Part shown: positions 1-9,053 of the stretch, piece by piece
How positions within the stretch are numbered: position 1 is the first letter of the stretch
Layout: each line of letters opens with the position of its first letter
Assembly (NCBI GenBank): GCA_023663365.1
Contig: JAMPHP010000004.1
Location: 1 to 64,000, forward strand
Direction of reading: 5' to 3'
DNA length: 64,000 bases
DNA from: Muribaculaceae bacterium
GTDB taxonomy: Bacteria > Bacteroidota > Bacteroidia > Bacteroidales > Muribaculaceae
Translations under genes and position numbers: made by a program
The notes under the pieces: model-generated
What the model was told of the DNA's origin: nothing
The model's database searches: none
What the model saw: the letters and a program-made list of their open reading frames with translations, nothing else

Positions 1-215
1 GCTACTTAGGAAGAGACTAAGGGAGAGGGCCAACTCTTCCGACCACTAGAACCTGCCAGGGGTGACGCATATTATATAACATCGATAACATGAGGTTTAC
101 GCCCTGCGGGCTTCAACCTCACGCTAAGATTGCACGACCTGCCAAGGCAGGTCTACTGACGACATGAGTTTTATGCACCGGCATTTTCCGGCTTGCGCCG
201 GGCTCTAAATCTTTA
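1..215. other. Intergenic stretch with three hairpins, no gene seen
   Basis: No convincing reading frame is visible here. Three short inverted repeats stand out: GAGGTT/AACCTC at 92-120 with an inner GCCC/GGGC stem, GACCTGCC/GGCAGGTC at 136-153 with a two-base loop, and CCGGC/GCCGG at 188-201. They lie just downstream of the minus-strand gene ending at 216 and could help end its transcript, but no T-run follows any of them on either strand. The left part may belong to a feature cut by the window edge. Confidence 0.4.
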
Positions 216-2693
216 TCAAATGCTGATTTTGCGCGTTGTGGATGAGGATTTCTCCAGATAGATACCATTGGGGAGGCTTATCTGCGAGCGCACACCATGG
301 TAGACCTCAACGCCCTGAAGGTTGTAGACAGTCACAATGGGATCCACATCATCCACTTCAATGTCTTCTACGCCGGCGTAGAGCGGGTTAGGCAGGTCTT
401 CTATGATTTTATCTTCCGCAATCCTCACTTGGCTGGCGGTGATTTCGTCAAGATAGCATCCAGAGTAGGGAGCACCTTCAGGCGCTGCGTATTTGCGCCC
501 TATGGGCACATGCACTTCTTTAGGATATGCAAAATATTTATCGAGTTTGGTAGGTTCGCCGGCATAGCGGTAGAGATATAATACATCTACGTCACCAAAG
601 CAGCCTGACCCGACCGAAGTCACGTCTTCTCCCAATATGATTTTCTTGAACTCCTTGCCTGTGTTGAAAGTGAACTGCGGAATATCTCCTGAGGGAATCC
701 GGACTTCATCAATACGGCATTTTATGAACGGGTCCTCATCAAAAGTACATGGCTTCTTGCCCAGCTGGAGAAGTTCAAGCGTTGTACCTCGTATAATCTC
801 TGAACCGATTTTATCAACAGCAATTTTGGCGGATTTAAGGTTAGGACAACCGGCAAACGCCCTCTCCCCGATGGATGCCGACGGAGCATTCGGATCGTCC
901 ACATCGCCCATCACAAGGCTTTTGATCGAACCGCAACCCTTAAAAATATTATCGCGGACCGATACTCCGGGCTCAAGGACAAGATCCTCAACCGGTTTTT
1001 CGTTGACATAAAGTAATCCCCCCTTACCAAAAAGGTTGTAATCAACAACGCCGACTTCTGAAGCGCGACTGGTCACCACTTCCATATTGAGGAAAGCCTT
1101 CAGATCGGTGATGTGTACGTTTAAGGGGTTCGGTTGCTTGAAAGCCCCGGTGTCCCCCAAAATAGCCCCTTCAACTTTTGTAATACTCGTGGGGAGGTAA
1201 AGATCTGTAAAGGCATCACAGCCTTTAAATGAATATCCCGGCAACTCGGTGACACCCTCGCCGAGTGTCAGTGTCTCCAATGCAGAACAGGCAGCGAATG
1301 TGTTTTCGGGCAGCGCGCCGGCTGTCGTAAACGATGCGGTCTTCAAATTTTTGCAGTTGTAAAAGATGCCAACTCCCAGTTTAGTGTTTTTATTGTGATA
1401 GTTGACCTCAGTGAGTCCGCTATTACGAAATGCCCAGTGCTGAATCTCTTCAATATTATCGGGCAAATCAATCCGACTCAGCGAAGTACAGCCATCAAAG
1501 GCACAATATTCGATATTACGGATAGTGGCAGGGAGTTGGACTTCAGCAAGTTCGGTACAGTTTTGGAACATGGATTCACCGACCTCGCTAATTCCCTCGG
1601 GGATTGAGGCTCCGGTGATTTTTTTGGCATGCGCGAGCGAGAACGGCTGGATTTTTGTGAGAGGGTATTGCTTGCTGTCGAAAGTGACCTGCGGGCTTAT
1701 CATGGCTTTGGTCGCAGTGCTGTAGGCATAGGTCAGCCAGGCCTGCTCGTTCTTTTGGTCAACGCGGTAGAGCAAATCGTCTTCCCTTACAAATTTTGTA
1801 TAGGGTTCCCGCTGTTCATACCAATTCTTGGTAAAATCACTGTAATAGGGCTGATCATCGACGCACTCTACATGATAGGCAGAATTGCTGTTTGAGAAGG
1901 CTTTCCACGCTTCGCGGAAGTTCTCGGAGTAACGTATTGTGGTTGTTCGCGGAATAGCATACACCTCCACACGACTTAAAGACATTTTAGGCGCCCTTGG
2001 AGCCATTATATATACATAGGACGGGGCGAATCCGGTCAGGCCATTTTTAGGGTCCTCGCTACAACCCAAAGAATAGTCGCCAAGTACTCTGATGGCCGAA
2101 CCAAGATATATGTTTCTGAGGTTGGGACACATGTGAAATGCCATTTCTCCGATTTCCTCCACGTTAGGCGCTATGACGTTGATTATTGAACCGCAGCTGT
2201 GGAAGGCATAGGGGGAAATATAGGTGGCATCATCGGGCAGAACCAGGTCAGTCACCACTTCACCGTTTACCACCAGTTTAGTTTTATTCCACCGACCGAA
2301 GTTATCATAGAAGAACGGACTGTGCTGACGTCCGAACTTAATCATGCAGTAAGCGGATATGTCGGATATATGCACTTCGCTGAAGGTGCACATGCCGAAG
2401 CCTTCGCATTCTTCAATCGTTGGAGGAATGACGAGGATGCCTTTACCACGGGCAAGCACCCCTTCCCCGATGGCAGTGACGGGATAGGTCTTACCCTCAT
2501 GTTGGATATAGGCTGGAATTTCATAGTATTCGTTCGTCGACTTTAGCCATGATACAAGAGTTGCCTTTTCGGTATCCGGATTGATTTCGTAGATGTTTAA
2601 ATCATACGTCACGCTCTCAGCGCTGGCACTGATAGAGCCGGCCATGAGTGTGATCAGGCAGATTACAAGCATCTTAAGTTTGATGTAATTCAT
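216..2693 (-). CDS. BspA-like leucine-rich-repeat surface protein
   Basis: The 825-residue protein has an N-terminal signal peptide (about residues 1-25, ending ASA-E). A long series of BspA/LRR_5-type repeats follows, recognisable by recurring blocks such as AFxGCxSLxxIxLPxxIxxI. It ends in a short C-terminal domain with VYNLQGVEV and LPNGIYL, resembling the sorting domains of Bacteroidetes secreted proteins. Such proteins are usually exported and cell-surface attached; ligand and role here are unknown. The ATG at 2693 directly precedes the signal peptide. A structured transcript with its own terminator ends 54 bp upstream, so this gene may depend on read-through. Base composition is richer in AT than most neighbours. 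Family call firm; function open. Confidence 0.85.
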   Translation of the reverse strand: MNYIKLKMLVICLITLMAGSISASAESVTYDLNIYEINPDTEKATLVSWLKSTNEYYEIPAYIQHEGKTYPVTAIGEGVLARGKGILVIPPTIEECEGFGMCTFSEVHISDISAYCMIKFGRQHSPFFYDNFGRWNKTKLVVNGEVVTDLVLPDDATYISPYAFHSCGSIINVIAPNVEEIGEMAFHMCPNLRNIYLGSAIRVLGDYSLGCSEDPKNGLTGFAPSYVYIMAPRAPKMSLSRVEVYAIPRTTTIRYSENFREAWKAFSNSNSAYHVECVDDQPYYSDFTKNWYEQREPYTKFVREDDLLYRVDQKNEQAWLTYAYSTATKAMISPQVTFDSKQYPLTKIQPFSLAHAKKITGASIPEGISEVGESMFQNCTELAEVQLPATIRNIEYCAFDGCTSLSRIDLPDNIEEIQHWAFRNSGLTEVNYHNKNTKLGVGIFYNCKNLKTASFTTAGALPENTFAACSALETLTLGEGVTELPGYSFKGCDAFTDLYLPTSITKVEGAILGDTGAFKQPNPLNVHITDLKAFLNMEVVTSRASEVGVVDYNLFGKGGLLYVNEKPVEDLVLEPGVSVRDNIFKGCGSIKSLVMGDVDDPNAPSASIGERAFAGCPNLKSAKIAVDKIGSEIIRGTTLELLQLGKKPCTFDEDPFIKCRIDEVRIPSGDIPQFTFNTGKEFKKIILGEDVTSVGSGCFGDVDVLYLYRYAGEPTKLDKYFAYPKEVHVPIGRKYAAPEGAPYSGCYLDEITASQVRIAEDKIIEDLPNPLYAGVEDIEVDDVDPIVTVYNLQGVEVYHGVRSQISLPNGIYLEKSSSTTRKISI

Positions 2694-2746
2694 GACGCTG
2701 TTTTTATTTAGATTATACTGATCGGTTTATATTGATATAGCCTATT

Positions 2747-2780
2747 AAAAATAAAATCACTTTCCGATGCCGGAAAGTGA
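2747..2780 (-). terminator. Intrinsic terminator ahead of the BspA-like gene
   Basis: On the minus strand a perfect 10-bp stem, TCACTTTCCG/CGGAAAGTGA with loop GCAT, is followed by TTTTATTTTT. It lies between the promoter at 3013-3044 and the start codon at 2693, so it either ends an independent small RNA or acts as an attenuator for the surface-protein gene. Confidence 0.85.
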
Positions 2781-3006
2781 TGTGTACTTTTTCAAATATA
2801 TGAAAGTTGCGTTCCCGGAATAAAGAGAGATGCCTGTCCGGGTATAAGTCCACCCCGGGGGCAAGTCTCAAAATTCTGCAAGACGGGACGCAGATATGTC
2901 GGTTTTGTATGGGAAAAGAGCCGTCCCTCCACTTTCAACCACATTGGGGTTGAATTGCCATGGTGGAGTAATTTCCCTCAGAGGACACTCGGAGAGGCCT
3001 CTGATT
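2747..3006 (-). ncRNA. Structured leader or small RNA of about 260 nt, unassigned
   Basis: A perfect promoter at 3013-3044 should start transcription near 3006, and a strong terminator ends at 2747. The intervening RNA has several consistent helices (minus strand, given by plus coordinates): 2998-3003 with 2979-2984 (CAGAGG/CCTCTG), 2963-2968 with 2927-2932 (CTCCAC/GTGGAG), nested 2948-2954 with 2934-2940 (TTCAACC/GGTTGAA), and 2922-2927 with 2885-2890 (GGGACG/CGTCCC, sharing one base with the previous stem). I do not recognise it as tmRNA, RNase P RNA, SRP RNA or a standard riboswitch. It could be a free small RNA or a cis-regulatory leader of the BspA-like gene. Ends are inferred from promoter and terminator. 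Confidence 0.6.
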
Positions 3007-3012
3007 GCACTG

Positions 3013-3044
3013 CAAAGTTAAAACAAATATTTGTGAAGTGCAAA
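3013..3044 (-). promoter_or_regulatory. Bacteroidetes-type promoter
   Basis: Read on the minus strand, TTTG at 3044-3041 is followed by exactly 20 bp and then TAACTTTG at 3020-3013. This is a full match to the -33/-7 consensus of the phylum. It points away from the adhesin-like gene at 3171 and towards the structured RNA and the BspA-like gene. Confidence 0.85.
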
Positions 3045-3113
3045 AAAAGTTCAGGCTATTAAACCTAAAAGGCGGGCCCGGGGGGGCTTGCACGGAAATC
3101 TGACACGGTATGG

Positions 3114-3148
3114 AAAAAGCGGCCCGCTACCGGGATGGTGCGGGCCGC
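3114..3148 (-). terminator. Intrinsic terminator of the adhesin-like gene
   Basis: Minus-strand stem GCGGCCCGC/GCGGGCCGC (3140-3148 with 3119-3127) with a 12-nt loop is followed by five T. It begins 22 bp after the stop codon of the gene ending at 3171. Confidence 0.85.
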
Positions 3149-3170
3149 TCTGTGAAGTGTGTATGCGCTA

Positions 3171-5762
3171 TCAGCGGATGATGGTCTTGTATGTGTGGCC
3201 GCCTTTGCGGACGATTACCATGGTGCCGGGGGCGGGGTTGGCAATGCGGAGTCCCTGGAGGTTGTAGTACTCTGGCTCAGCATCGTCAGTCACTTCTACG
3301 CTTTCGACGCCAGTGGTCACACGGAGGCTTTCAATCTTGAAATCGTTGACGTATAGGTTGTAGTGGTTCTTGGAGCTGGTGGCATGAACGCCGATGCACC
3401 ATTCACCTGCTGCTGAGCGAGCCTCAGCAGGAAGCTCAACATCGGCACTGAGTGTCTCGAAAGAGCCGCGGTGTGTGTAGTTCTTCTTGGAGAGCACGGG
3501 CACGGTCATGGCTTCGGGAGTGCGATCGCGGCCAAGACACACTTCAAAACTTTCGGTGTCGTACTCTGTGGCAACGCCAAGCGACACTCTCACTTCGGAG
3601 CTTTCGCCGAAGTCTACCAAGGGCAGGATAATCCAGTCGTCGGCATCGTTGTCGGAGCTATAGGCATACTTGAATGCGGGCTGTCCGTTTGCCGAAGCGA
3701 AGGACCAGATACCAAAGTTATAACCTTGAGGATCGCTTGCTGCTTTGTCGCCATTTTCATCGAAAGTGAGGCAAAGGTCGAAGTTTTCCTGCGATGCAGC
3801 GAAGTTGAAAGGCAGTGCCCCGGTGACGATGGCGTCAGCCTTGGCCACAACGCTCTCCGACACGAGTTCGCTATCCTCTGTGCCTGTCGAGGCCTGGAAT
3901 GAGATGGTGTGCTCGCCCTCGCTGAGGGGGAGAGCCACGGGCACGTCGGCACCGGCAGCGCAGCCGTCGATGGTAGTTTCGATTTCGCCGTCGACATAGA
4001 CCTTGAGGCTAAGTTCGCCTTCGATGGCATCGCCGCTCATAAATGTGGCGGGCATGGTCACGGTGGCGGTGTAGTCGAGGCCTGCCACGGCGCTCTCCTT
4101 GATTGCAGGCACGGCGGGCAGCTGCGCGCTCGGTGCAATTGCTTCTATGCGGATGTCTTTGATATATAGGAAGCCCTGGTCGGCCGAGCTGGTGGCGTGT
4201 ATGCCGAGCACCCACTTTCCGGCCTGAGGTACTGCGGCTTCAGCCGTGAATACGGCGAAGTCGCCGGTCTGCTGAAAGTTGGTCTTTTCCATCACGGGCA
4301 CAGTCATGGCAGCAACAGTGCGCTGAGTACCGAGTTTGAGCTCGAAGCTCTCGTTGTAGGATCCGGTCTTTACGCTTACCGATACTTTCACGGCAGTATT
4401 GTCAGCGAAGTCGACCATAGGCAGTATCACCCAGTCGTCGGCCTGATTTCGGCTGTGATAGGTGTAGCAGAACGCACCGTCGGAGATGGTCCACACGCCA
4501 TTGTTGCTGAATTTCTCTCCGTCGCCATTGGCGTCGATGATGATGCATTCGTCTTTATTTGTGTCGGAGGGTGTGAAAGTGAACGGGAGCTCGAAGGTAG
4601 GCTCGGTGGCTTCAACGCTTTCTTCTACCGAAGCGCTTTCCTCACCATCGAGCACAGCGCAGAAAGCCACGGTGTGCTCACCGGGGGTAAGGGTGGTCGA
4701 TACGGGCACATCAGCTCCGGCAGCGCAGTCGGTGATGGTGGTGGTGACGGTGCCATCGACGGCCAGCTTAAGGTTCATTTTGCCGGTGATTTCCTTGCCA
4801 TTGGTATCGACAGCGGGCATGGTGACGGTGGCGCTGTATACCAGTGCTTCCATCGAGCTCGACTTTATGGCCGGGGCTGCAGGCGTGATGACTATCTTTT
4901 CGGCAGTGACTTTCTCGGTGACGAGGTCACTCGTCTGCTCGCCGAGCACGGCTGCATAGCCAATGGTGTGCTCACCGGCTTCGAGGGTGAGAGCCACGGG
5001 CACGTCGGCACCGGCAGTGCAGTCGGTCTTTGTGTCGGCAAGAGAGCCGTCGACGTAGACCTTGAGGTTCATAGTGCCGTCGATAGCGGCGCCTTCGGTA
5101 TCGGTGGCGGGCATGGCTACGGTGGCGGTGTAGTTGAGGCCGGCAACAGCGCTGCTCTTCACCACAGGATTAGCGGGCACTACGAGCTTGATTTCTTCTC
5201 CGGCCTCGATCTTGAAGTCGGTGATGTAAATCCAACCCATGAAAGCGGGACTGGAGGCATGGAAGCCGAGGCACCAATCGCCGGCAGCCGGCACGGTAAC
5301 ATCAGCGGTAAGAGTAGCCCATTTATTGGAGGTCGTATATGATTTTTTGGAGAGCACTGCAGTGGTCATTGCTTCGGCGGTCTGAGCCTGTCCGAGACAC
5401 ACTTCAAAGTCCTCTTTATCGGTATAGGTTTGAATCCGGAACGAAACTTTTACATTAGTGCAGTCGCCGAAGTTGACCAAAGGGAGAAACAACCAGTCAT
5501 TGGCTTGTTTTTCCATACTGTAGAGATACTTATAAGTATCCATATACACACCGGTCGATGATTCATACTTGGTTTCAAAAGACCAGAGGCCATTTTTGGA
5601 CTGTGCATCGCCGTTGGCGTCGACTATCACCACAGAGCCGTCGTCGATAGCGGCCTGCGAGGGCGTGAAGCTGAATGGGAGCGAGAAGTCGGTAGCCGAA
5701 GCAGATACCGTGGCTGCAAGCAGAAGCGGGAATAGGCTTTTTCGCAAGATTGAATTAGTCAT
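3171..5762 (-). CDS. Secreted protein with three jelly-roll (choice-of-anchor J / cleaved-adhesin-like) units
   Basis: The chosen ATG at 5762 begins a clear signal peptide (MTNSILRKSLFPLLLAA); an ATG 48 bp further upstream is in frame but would bury it. The protein is then 863 residues. Three repeated units of roughly 150 residues each open with PFxFTxSxxxxDxxxxxDANGD and contain NGxWSF, DDWxxLPxVDF, and VLxKxxY or a variant, as in choice-of-anchor J or cleaved-adhesin domains. Between them lie Ig-like spacers with TATVTMPA and AGADVPV. The C-terminus (YYNLQGLRI, GTMVIV, KTIIR) is sorting-domain-like. Export to the surface is inferred; the ligand is unknown. The two inter-unit spacers are close copies at DNA level, so internal recombination is possible. 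Confidence 0.8.
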   Translation of the reverse strand: MTNSILRKSLFPLLLAATVSASATDFSLPFSFTPSQAAIDDGSVVIVDANGDAQSKNGLWSFETKYESSTGVYMDTYKYLYSMEKQANDWLFLPLVNFGDCTNVKVSFRIQTYTDKEDFEVCLGQAQTAEAMTTAVLSKKSYTTSNKWATLTADVTVPAAGDWCLGFHASSPAFMGWIYITDFKIEAGEEIKLVVPANPVVKSSAVAGLNYTATVAMPATDTEGAAIDGTMNLKVYVDGSLADTKTDCTAGADVPVALTLEAGEHTIGYAAVLGEQTSDLVTEKVTAEKIVITPAAPAIKSSSMEALVYSATVTMPAVDTNGKEITGKMNLKLAVDGTVTTTITDCAAGADVPVSTTLTPGEHTVAFCAVLDGEESASVEESVEATEPTFELPFTFTPSDTNKDECIIIDANGDGEKFSNNGVWTISDGAFCYTYHSRNQADDWVILPMVDFADNTAVKVSVSVKTGSYNESFELKLGTQRTVAAMTVPVMEKTNFQQTGDFAVFTAEAAVPQAGKWVLGIHATSSADQGFLYIKDIRIEAIAPSAQLPAVPAIKESAVAGLDYTATVTMPATFMSGDAIEGELSLKVYVDGEIETTIDGCAAGADVPVALPLSEGEHTISFQASTGTEDSELVSESVVAKADAIVTGALPFNFAASQENFDLCLTFDENGDKAASDPQGYNFGIWSFASANGQPAFKYAYSSDNDADDWIILPLVDFGESSEVRVSLGVATEYDTESFEVCLGRDRTPEAMTVPVLSKKNYTHRGSFETLSADVELPAEARSAAGEWCIGVHATSSKNHYNLYVNDFKIESLRVTTGVESVEVTDDAEPEYYNLQGLRIANPAPGTMVIVRKGGHTYKTIIR

Positions 5763-5794
5763 AATGTGTGTTGGTATTGTGTAAGCTGATAAGC

Positions 5795-5827
5795 ACAGAC
5801 CCGGAAGCACGGTGCTCCCGGGTCTGT
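5795..5827 (-). terminator. Hairpin between two secreted-protein genes, likely terminator
   Basis: A perfect 10-bp inverted repeat ACAGACCCGG/CCGGGTCTGT, extended inside by GAGCAC/GTGCTT, lies just downstream of the gene ending at 5850 on the minus strand. No clean T-run follows, so termination may be partial. Confidence 0.55.
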
Positions 5828-5849
5828 CGATATCGGGAAATGAATTTTA

Positions 5850-7061
5850 TCAGAGGATAACCTTGGCGGTCTTGTTGCCTACCTTCACGATGTAGATGCC
5901 GGAAGTGAGGCTTACGGGCACGGAAGCGGAGCCGCTGTAGACGCAGGCACCCGATGTGCTGAATACCTGAGCGTTGAGGCCTTCGGCACCGTTGATTATG
6001 ATTGCACCGCCGGCAGTGGTGATGGTGAAGTCGGCTTCAGAAACCACTACGTCCTCAACACCTGCGAGCTCGCCGATTACGTGCTTGGGGGTGTTGTAGC
6101 GGTAGTTGATAGCGCGCACGTTGTCGGTGTCGTAGAAGTCGTGATGCTCTTCTACTACGGCTATCACTTCGTAGGCATATACGTAGTCGGTGTCGGTGTC
6201 GCCGGTGGTGTCGATCACGAAGGAGTTCTCTTTCACGCGGTGCATCGAAGCGCCGTAGTCTACCATGTCGCCGGCCTCGAGCTCAGCGGATACTTCGAAG
6301 CTGTTAATCCAGTATGCAGCGTATCCGTTGCCGTAGAACATCACGCGTGTGCGGTCGTGGCAGTACGCACGGATTTCGTCGAGGTCGTCGGGGTCGGTGA
6401 AGTCGCTTTCGTTGGGGAAGGAAAGTACTTCCTCGAAGTCCTTGAACTTAGCCTGGGCAAGGGTGGTGTAGTGCTTGTCGAGATTGTAGACGGGCTTGTA
6501 GTCGATGTTCTTCTCGTCGAACCAGTTGGTGTTCCATGCCCATACAGCGAAGCCGCCGGATACGCTCGTTGTCTCAGCGGCGAGGCTTGCTTTCACGGTG
6601 ATTGTCTTGTCGCCCATGCCGGAGAGGTTGTAGTCGGGCGACACGAGGTATGCACCACCGAAAACATCGGAGTTGTCGCTGCCTGAGAAATAGAGGTACG
6701 TGTCGATGCCGAGAGCTTTATCCATGTAGAGGGGGAATTTCGCCCACCATCCGGGGCAGCCGGGGATGTTGTCCCATTGGTTGCCATGCTCTTCGCTGGA
6801 GGTGATCGTACCTTTCGACTCGATATGGCTGAAGTCGGTTGATGCAAGCACAAAGTGCTCGTCGGCAGTTGCTTTGTGCATCTTGTAGACGATTACTTCG
6901 AAGGCATTGCAGGGCTCTTCGGAGTCGTCGTAAGTCCATTCGATTTTTACTTTGCCGTCCTCTTTGGTTTCAGAGGTTATCACAGGAGTGGAGAGCCAAT
7001 AGGCATTGGCACTTGCAACACCGAGAGTTGCACAAGCAAGACAGAGTAAAGTTTTCTTCAT
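5850..7061 (-). CDS. Secreted protein with C-terminal sorting-like domain, function unknown
   Basis: The 403-residue product starts with a lipid-free signal peptide (MKKTLLCLACATLGVASANA). Residues about 25-330 look like beta-rich extracellular domains; an early TPVITSETKEDGKVKIEWTY stretch is fibronectin-like, and no catalytic motif was recognised. The last 80 residues contain NAQVFSTSGACVYSG and LTSGIYIVKVGNKTAKVIL, the pattern of type A sorting domains used by the Bacteroidetes type IX pathway. A good promoter lies at 7162-7191, leaving a leader of roughly 95 nt. It is the first of three consecutive secreted-protein genes on this strand. Confidence 0.7.
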   Translation of the reverse strand: MKKTLLCLACATLGVASANAYWLSTPVITSETKEDGKVKIEWTYDDSEEPCNAFEVIVYKMHKATADEHFVLASTDFSHIESKGTITSSEEHGNQWDNIPGCPGWWAKFPLYMDKALGIDTYLYFSGSDNSDVFGGAYLVSPDYNLSGMGDKTITVKASLAAETTSVSGGFAVWAWNTNWFDEKNIDYKPVYNLDKHYTTLAQAKFKDFEEVLSFPNESDFTDPDDLDEIRAYCHDRTRVMFYGNGYAAYWINSFEVSAELEAGDMVDYGASMHRVKENSFVIDTTGDTDTDYVYAYEVIAVVEEHHDFYDTDNVRAINYRYNTPKHVIGELAGVEDVVVSEADFTITTAGGAIIINGAEGLNAQVFSTSGACVYSGSASVPVSLTSGIYIVKVGNKTAKVIL

Positions 7062-7161
7062 TTAGTTGTTTTTAAATAGTTCATGAAAAGATTAGCCGTG
7101 CCGATTTCAAAAAGCGGTAAAAACGGTGCGTGAACGGCACGTCGCAGTACTTTTTCCGATG

Positions 7162-7191
7162 CAAAAATAGGCAATAAATTCAATTATCCAA
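7162..7191 (-). promoter_or_regulatory. Promoter of the secreted-protein gene at 7061
   Basis: On the minus strand TTG at 7191-7189 is followed by 19 bp and TATTTTTG at 7169-7162, matching the phylum consensus. Confidence 0.7.
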
Positions 7192-7269
7192 AATTCGGAG
7201 GTGCTTTTAAGAGAATTTTAGGACAAAAAGCAGTACTTTTGTATAAGCAAGCACACGAAAAAGAGCAAA

Positions 7270-7830
7270 ATGCAGAGAATATTCGAGCAGATGCGCCGCC
7301 ACAGCCCTATCTCCGAGGCCACCGAAGCGTACGTGGCCTCCAAGCTCACGCCCTGCCGCTTCGCCAAGCGCGAGAGGCTGGTGAGCGAGGGGTGCTATGC
7401 TCATGCGGCGTTCTTCATCGAGCGTGGCATGACGCGCTCTTTCTGGATGGTCGACGGCGAGGAAATCACCACGTCGTTCTCGACCGAGGGCACTCTCGTG
7501 TTCAGCATGGACGAAATCTACAGCGGCAAGCCCAGCGAGGAATATGTGGAGGCTATAGAAGATATAGAGGCCTACCGCATCAGCGCCGACGATCTCAGGG
7601 CCATGGTGCGCGACAATGCCGAGCTCTCGGCATGGTGGTGCGCCATCCATCAATATGAGTACAGGCGCCTTCACCGCTCGCACAAGGAGCGGCTCACACT
7701 GCCTGCACGTGAGCGCTACGAGGCCTTCAGGGAGCAGTTCCCCGATGTGTGCCGCCGTGCTCTGCGCCGCCACATAGCCTCCTACCTCGGCATCACGCTC
7801 TCTACTTTGAGCCGACTGAGCGGAATTTGA
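7270..7830 (+). CDS. Crp/Fnr family transcriptional regulator
   Basis: This 186-residue protein matches the Bacteroidetes Crp-like regulators that combine a cyclic-nucleotide-binding-like barrel with a short C-terminal helix-turn-helix. The barrel covers about residues 20-115 (CRFAKRERLVSEGCYAHAAFFIERGMTR begins it). The recognition region is at the very end (RRALRRHIASYLGITLSTLSRL). The effector is unknown; the residues that bind cAMP in E. coli Crp are not evident. A -7-like TACTTTTG at 7234-7241 precedes it. The next gene is an acyltransferase with its own -7 box, so a functional link is only positional. Confidence 0.85.
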   Translation: MQRIFEQMRRHSPISEATEAYVASKLTPCRFAKRERLVSEGCYAHAAFFIERGMTRSFWMVDGEEITTSFSTEGTLVFSMDEIYSGKPSEEYVEAIEDIEAYRISADDLRAMVRDNAELSAWWCAIHQYEYRRLHRSHKERLTLPARERYEAFREQFPDVCRRALRRHIASYLGITLSTLSRLSGI

Positions 7831-7904
7831 CCTGCGACAACTTTTTTATGGAAGTCATTGCCTAACTTTGTGGCCTCGAACCAAAACTACACATTATCTC
7901 GACA

Positions 7905-9053
7905 ATGGCATCAACCGACACACTCACCCCGGCCGCAAAACCACGCTACGAGCTCCTCGACGGGCTCCGCGGTGTGGCCGCACTGATGGTGATTCTCTAC
8001 CACGTAGGCGAGGCTTTCGCCACCTCGCCGCAGACTCAGGTAATCAATCACGGCTATCTCGCCGTCGACTTTTTCTTCGTACTCTCGGGCTTCGTGATAG
8101 GCTATGCCTACGATGGCCGCTGGCAGCGCGGGCTCACGGCCGGCCGCTTCATGCTTCAGCGCATAGTGCGCCTTCAGCCCATGGTGATAGTGGGTGTGCT
8201 GCTTGGCGTGCTCGCTTTCGCGGTGCAGGGATGTGAGAAATGGGATGGCAGCGCTGTGAGCACCGGTGCCGTAGTGCTCTCGCTGGTGCTGGGCCTGCTG
8301 ATGCTTCCGTCGCTGCCGGGCAGCCTTCCGGAGGTTCGCGGCAACGGAGAGATGTTTCCTCTCAACGGCCCCTCGTGGTCGCTGTTCTTCGAGTATATAG
8401 GCAGTGTGATGTATGCCGTGGTGCTTCACCGCCTGCCCCGGCGCGTGCTGGCGGTGTTCACGGCACTTGCCGGTGCCGGGCTTGCGTGGATGGCCATTGG
8501 CAACGCTTCGGGCTACTATCACACCGGCGTGGGTTGGACCGCCGCCGACCATGGCTTCTGGCTCGGGCTGCTGCGCATGACCTTCTCTTTCTCGGCCGGC
8601 CTGCTGATGAGCCGAGGCTTCAGGCCCATGCGCATCCGCGGTGCTTTCTGGATATGCAGCGCCTTGATTGCGGCAGTGCTCTCGGTGCCCTACGTGTGCC
8701 CCGACATGCCGGTGCTCAACGGTGTGTATGATGCCGTGTGCACGCTCGTGGTATTTCCGCTCATTGTATATATAGGTGCTTCGGGGCGCACCACCGACCC
8801 CCACTCGGCGCGCACATGCGAGTTCCTTGGAGCCATCTCCTATCCTCTGTATATCATCCACTACCCCTTCATGTATCTTTTCTATTGGTGGGTATGGTCG
8901 GGCAACATCCCCTTTGCGCACGCTTGGCCCATGGCTGCCGCCGTGGCTGTCGTGTCGATAGCCCTGGCATGGCTCTTCCTTAAATACTACGACGAGCCTG
9001 TGCGGCGCTATCTGTCACGCAAGTTCACTCGAAAGGAAGGCGGAAGGCTTTGA
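7905..9053 (+). CDS. Acyltransferase 3 family membrane protein
   Basis: The 382-residue protein has the family hallmarks. An N-terminal LLDGLRGVAALMVILYHVGE carries the invariant arginine and histidine. FFVLSGFVIGYAY comes next, then about ten hydrophobic segments, and late in the protein SYPLYIIHYPF. Such enzymes transfer acetyl or succinyl groups to sugars or other extracytoplasmic molecules; the substrate here cannot be told. A TAACTTTG -7 box at 7863-7870 gives a short leader. Its 3' end overlaps the convergent metalloprotease gene by 29 bp, so the two transcripts are antisense at their tails. Confidence 0.9.
   Translation: MASTDTLTPAAKPRYELLDGLRGVAALMVILYHVGEAFATSPQTQVINHGYLAVDFFFVLSGFVIGYAYDGRWQRGLTAGRFMLQRIVRLQPMVIVGVLLGVLAFAVQGCEKWDGSAVSTGAVVLSLVLGLLMLPSLPGSLPEVRGNGEMFPLNGPSWSLFFEYIGSVMYAVVLHRLPRRVLAVFTALAGAGLAWMAIGNASGYYHTGVGWTAADHGFWLGLLRMTFSFSAGLLMSRGFRPMRIRGAFWICSALIAAVLSVPYVCPDMPVLNGVYDAVCTLVVFPLIVYIGASGRTTDPHSARTCEFLGAISYPLYIIHYPFMYLFYWWVWSGNIPFAHAWPMAAAVAVVSIALAWLFLKYYDEPVRRYLSRKFTRKEGGRL

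Noticed and set aside
1-215. Possible CRISPR or RNA gene from clustered short hairpins
   Set aside because: The hairpins differ from one another, there are no regularly spaced direct repeats, and no known RNA family could be recognised. No CRISPR array was seen anywhere in the window.
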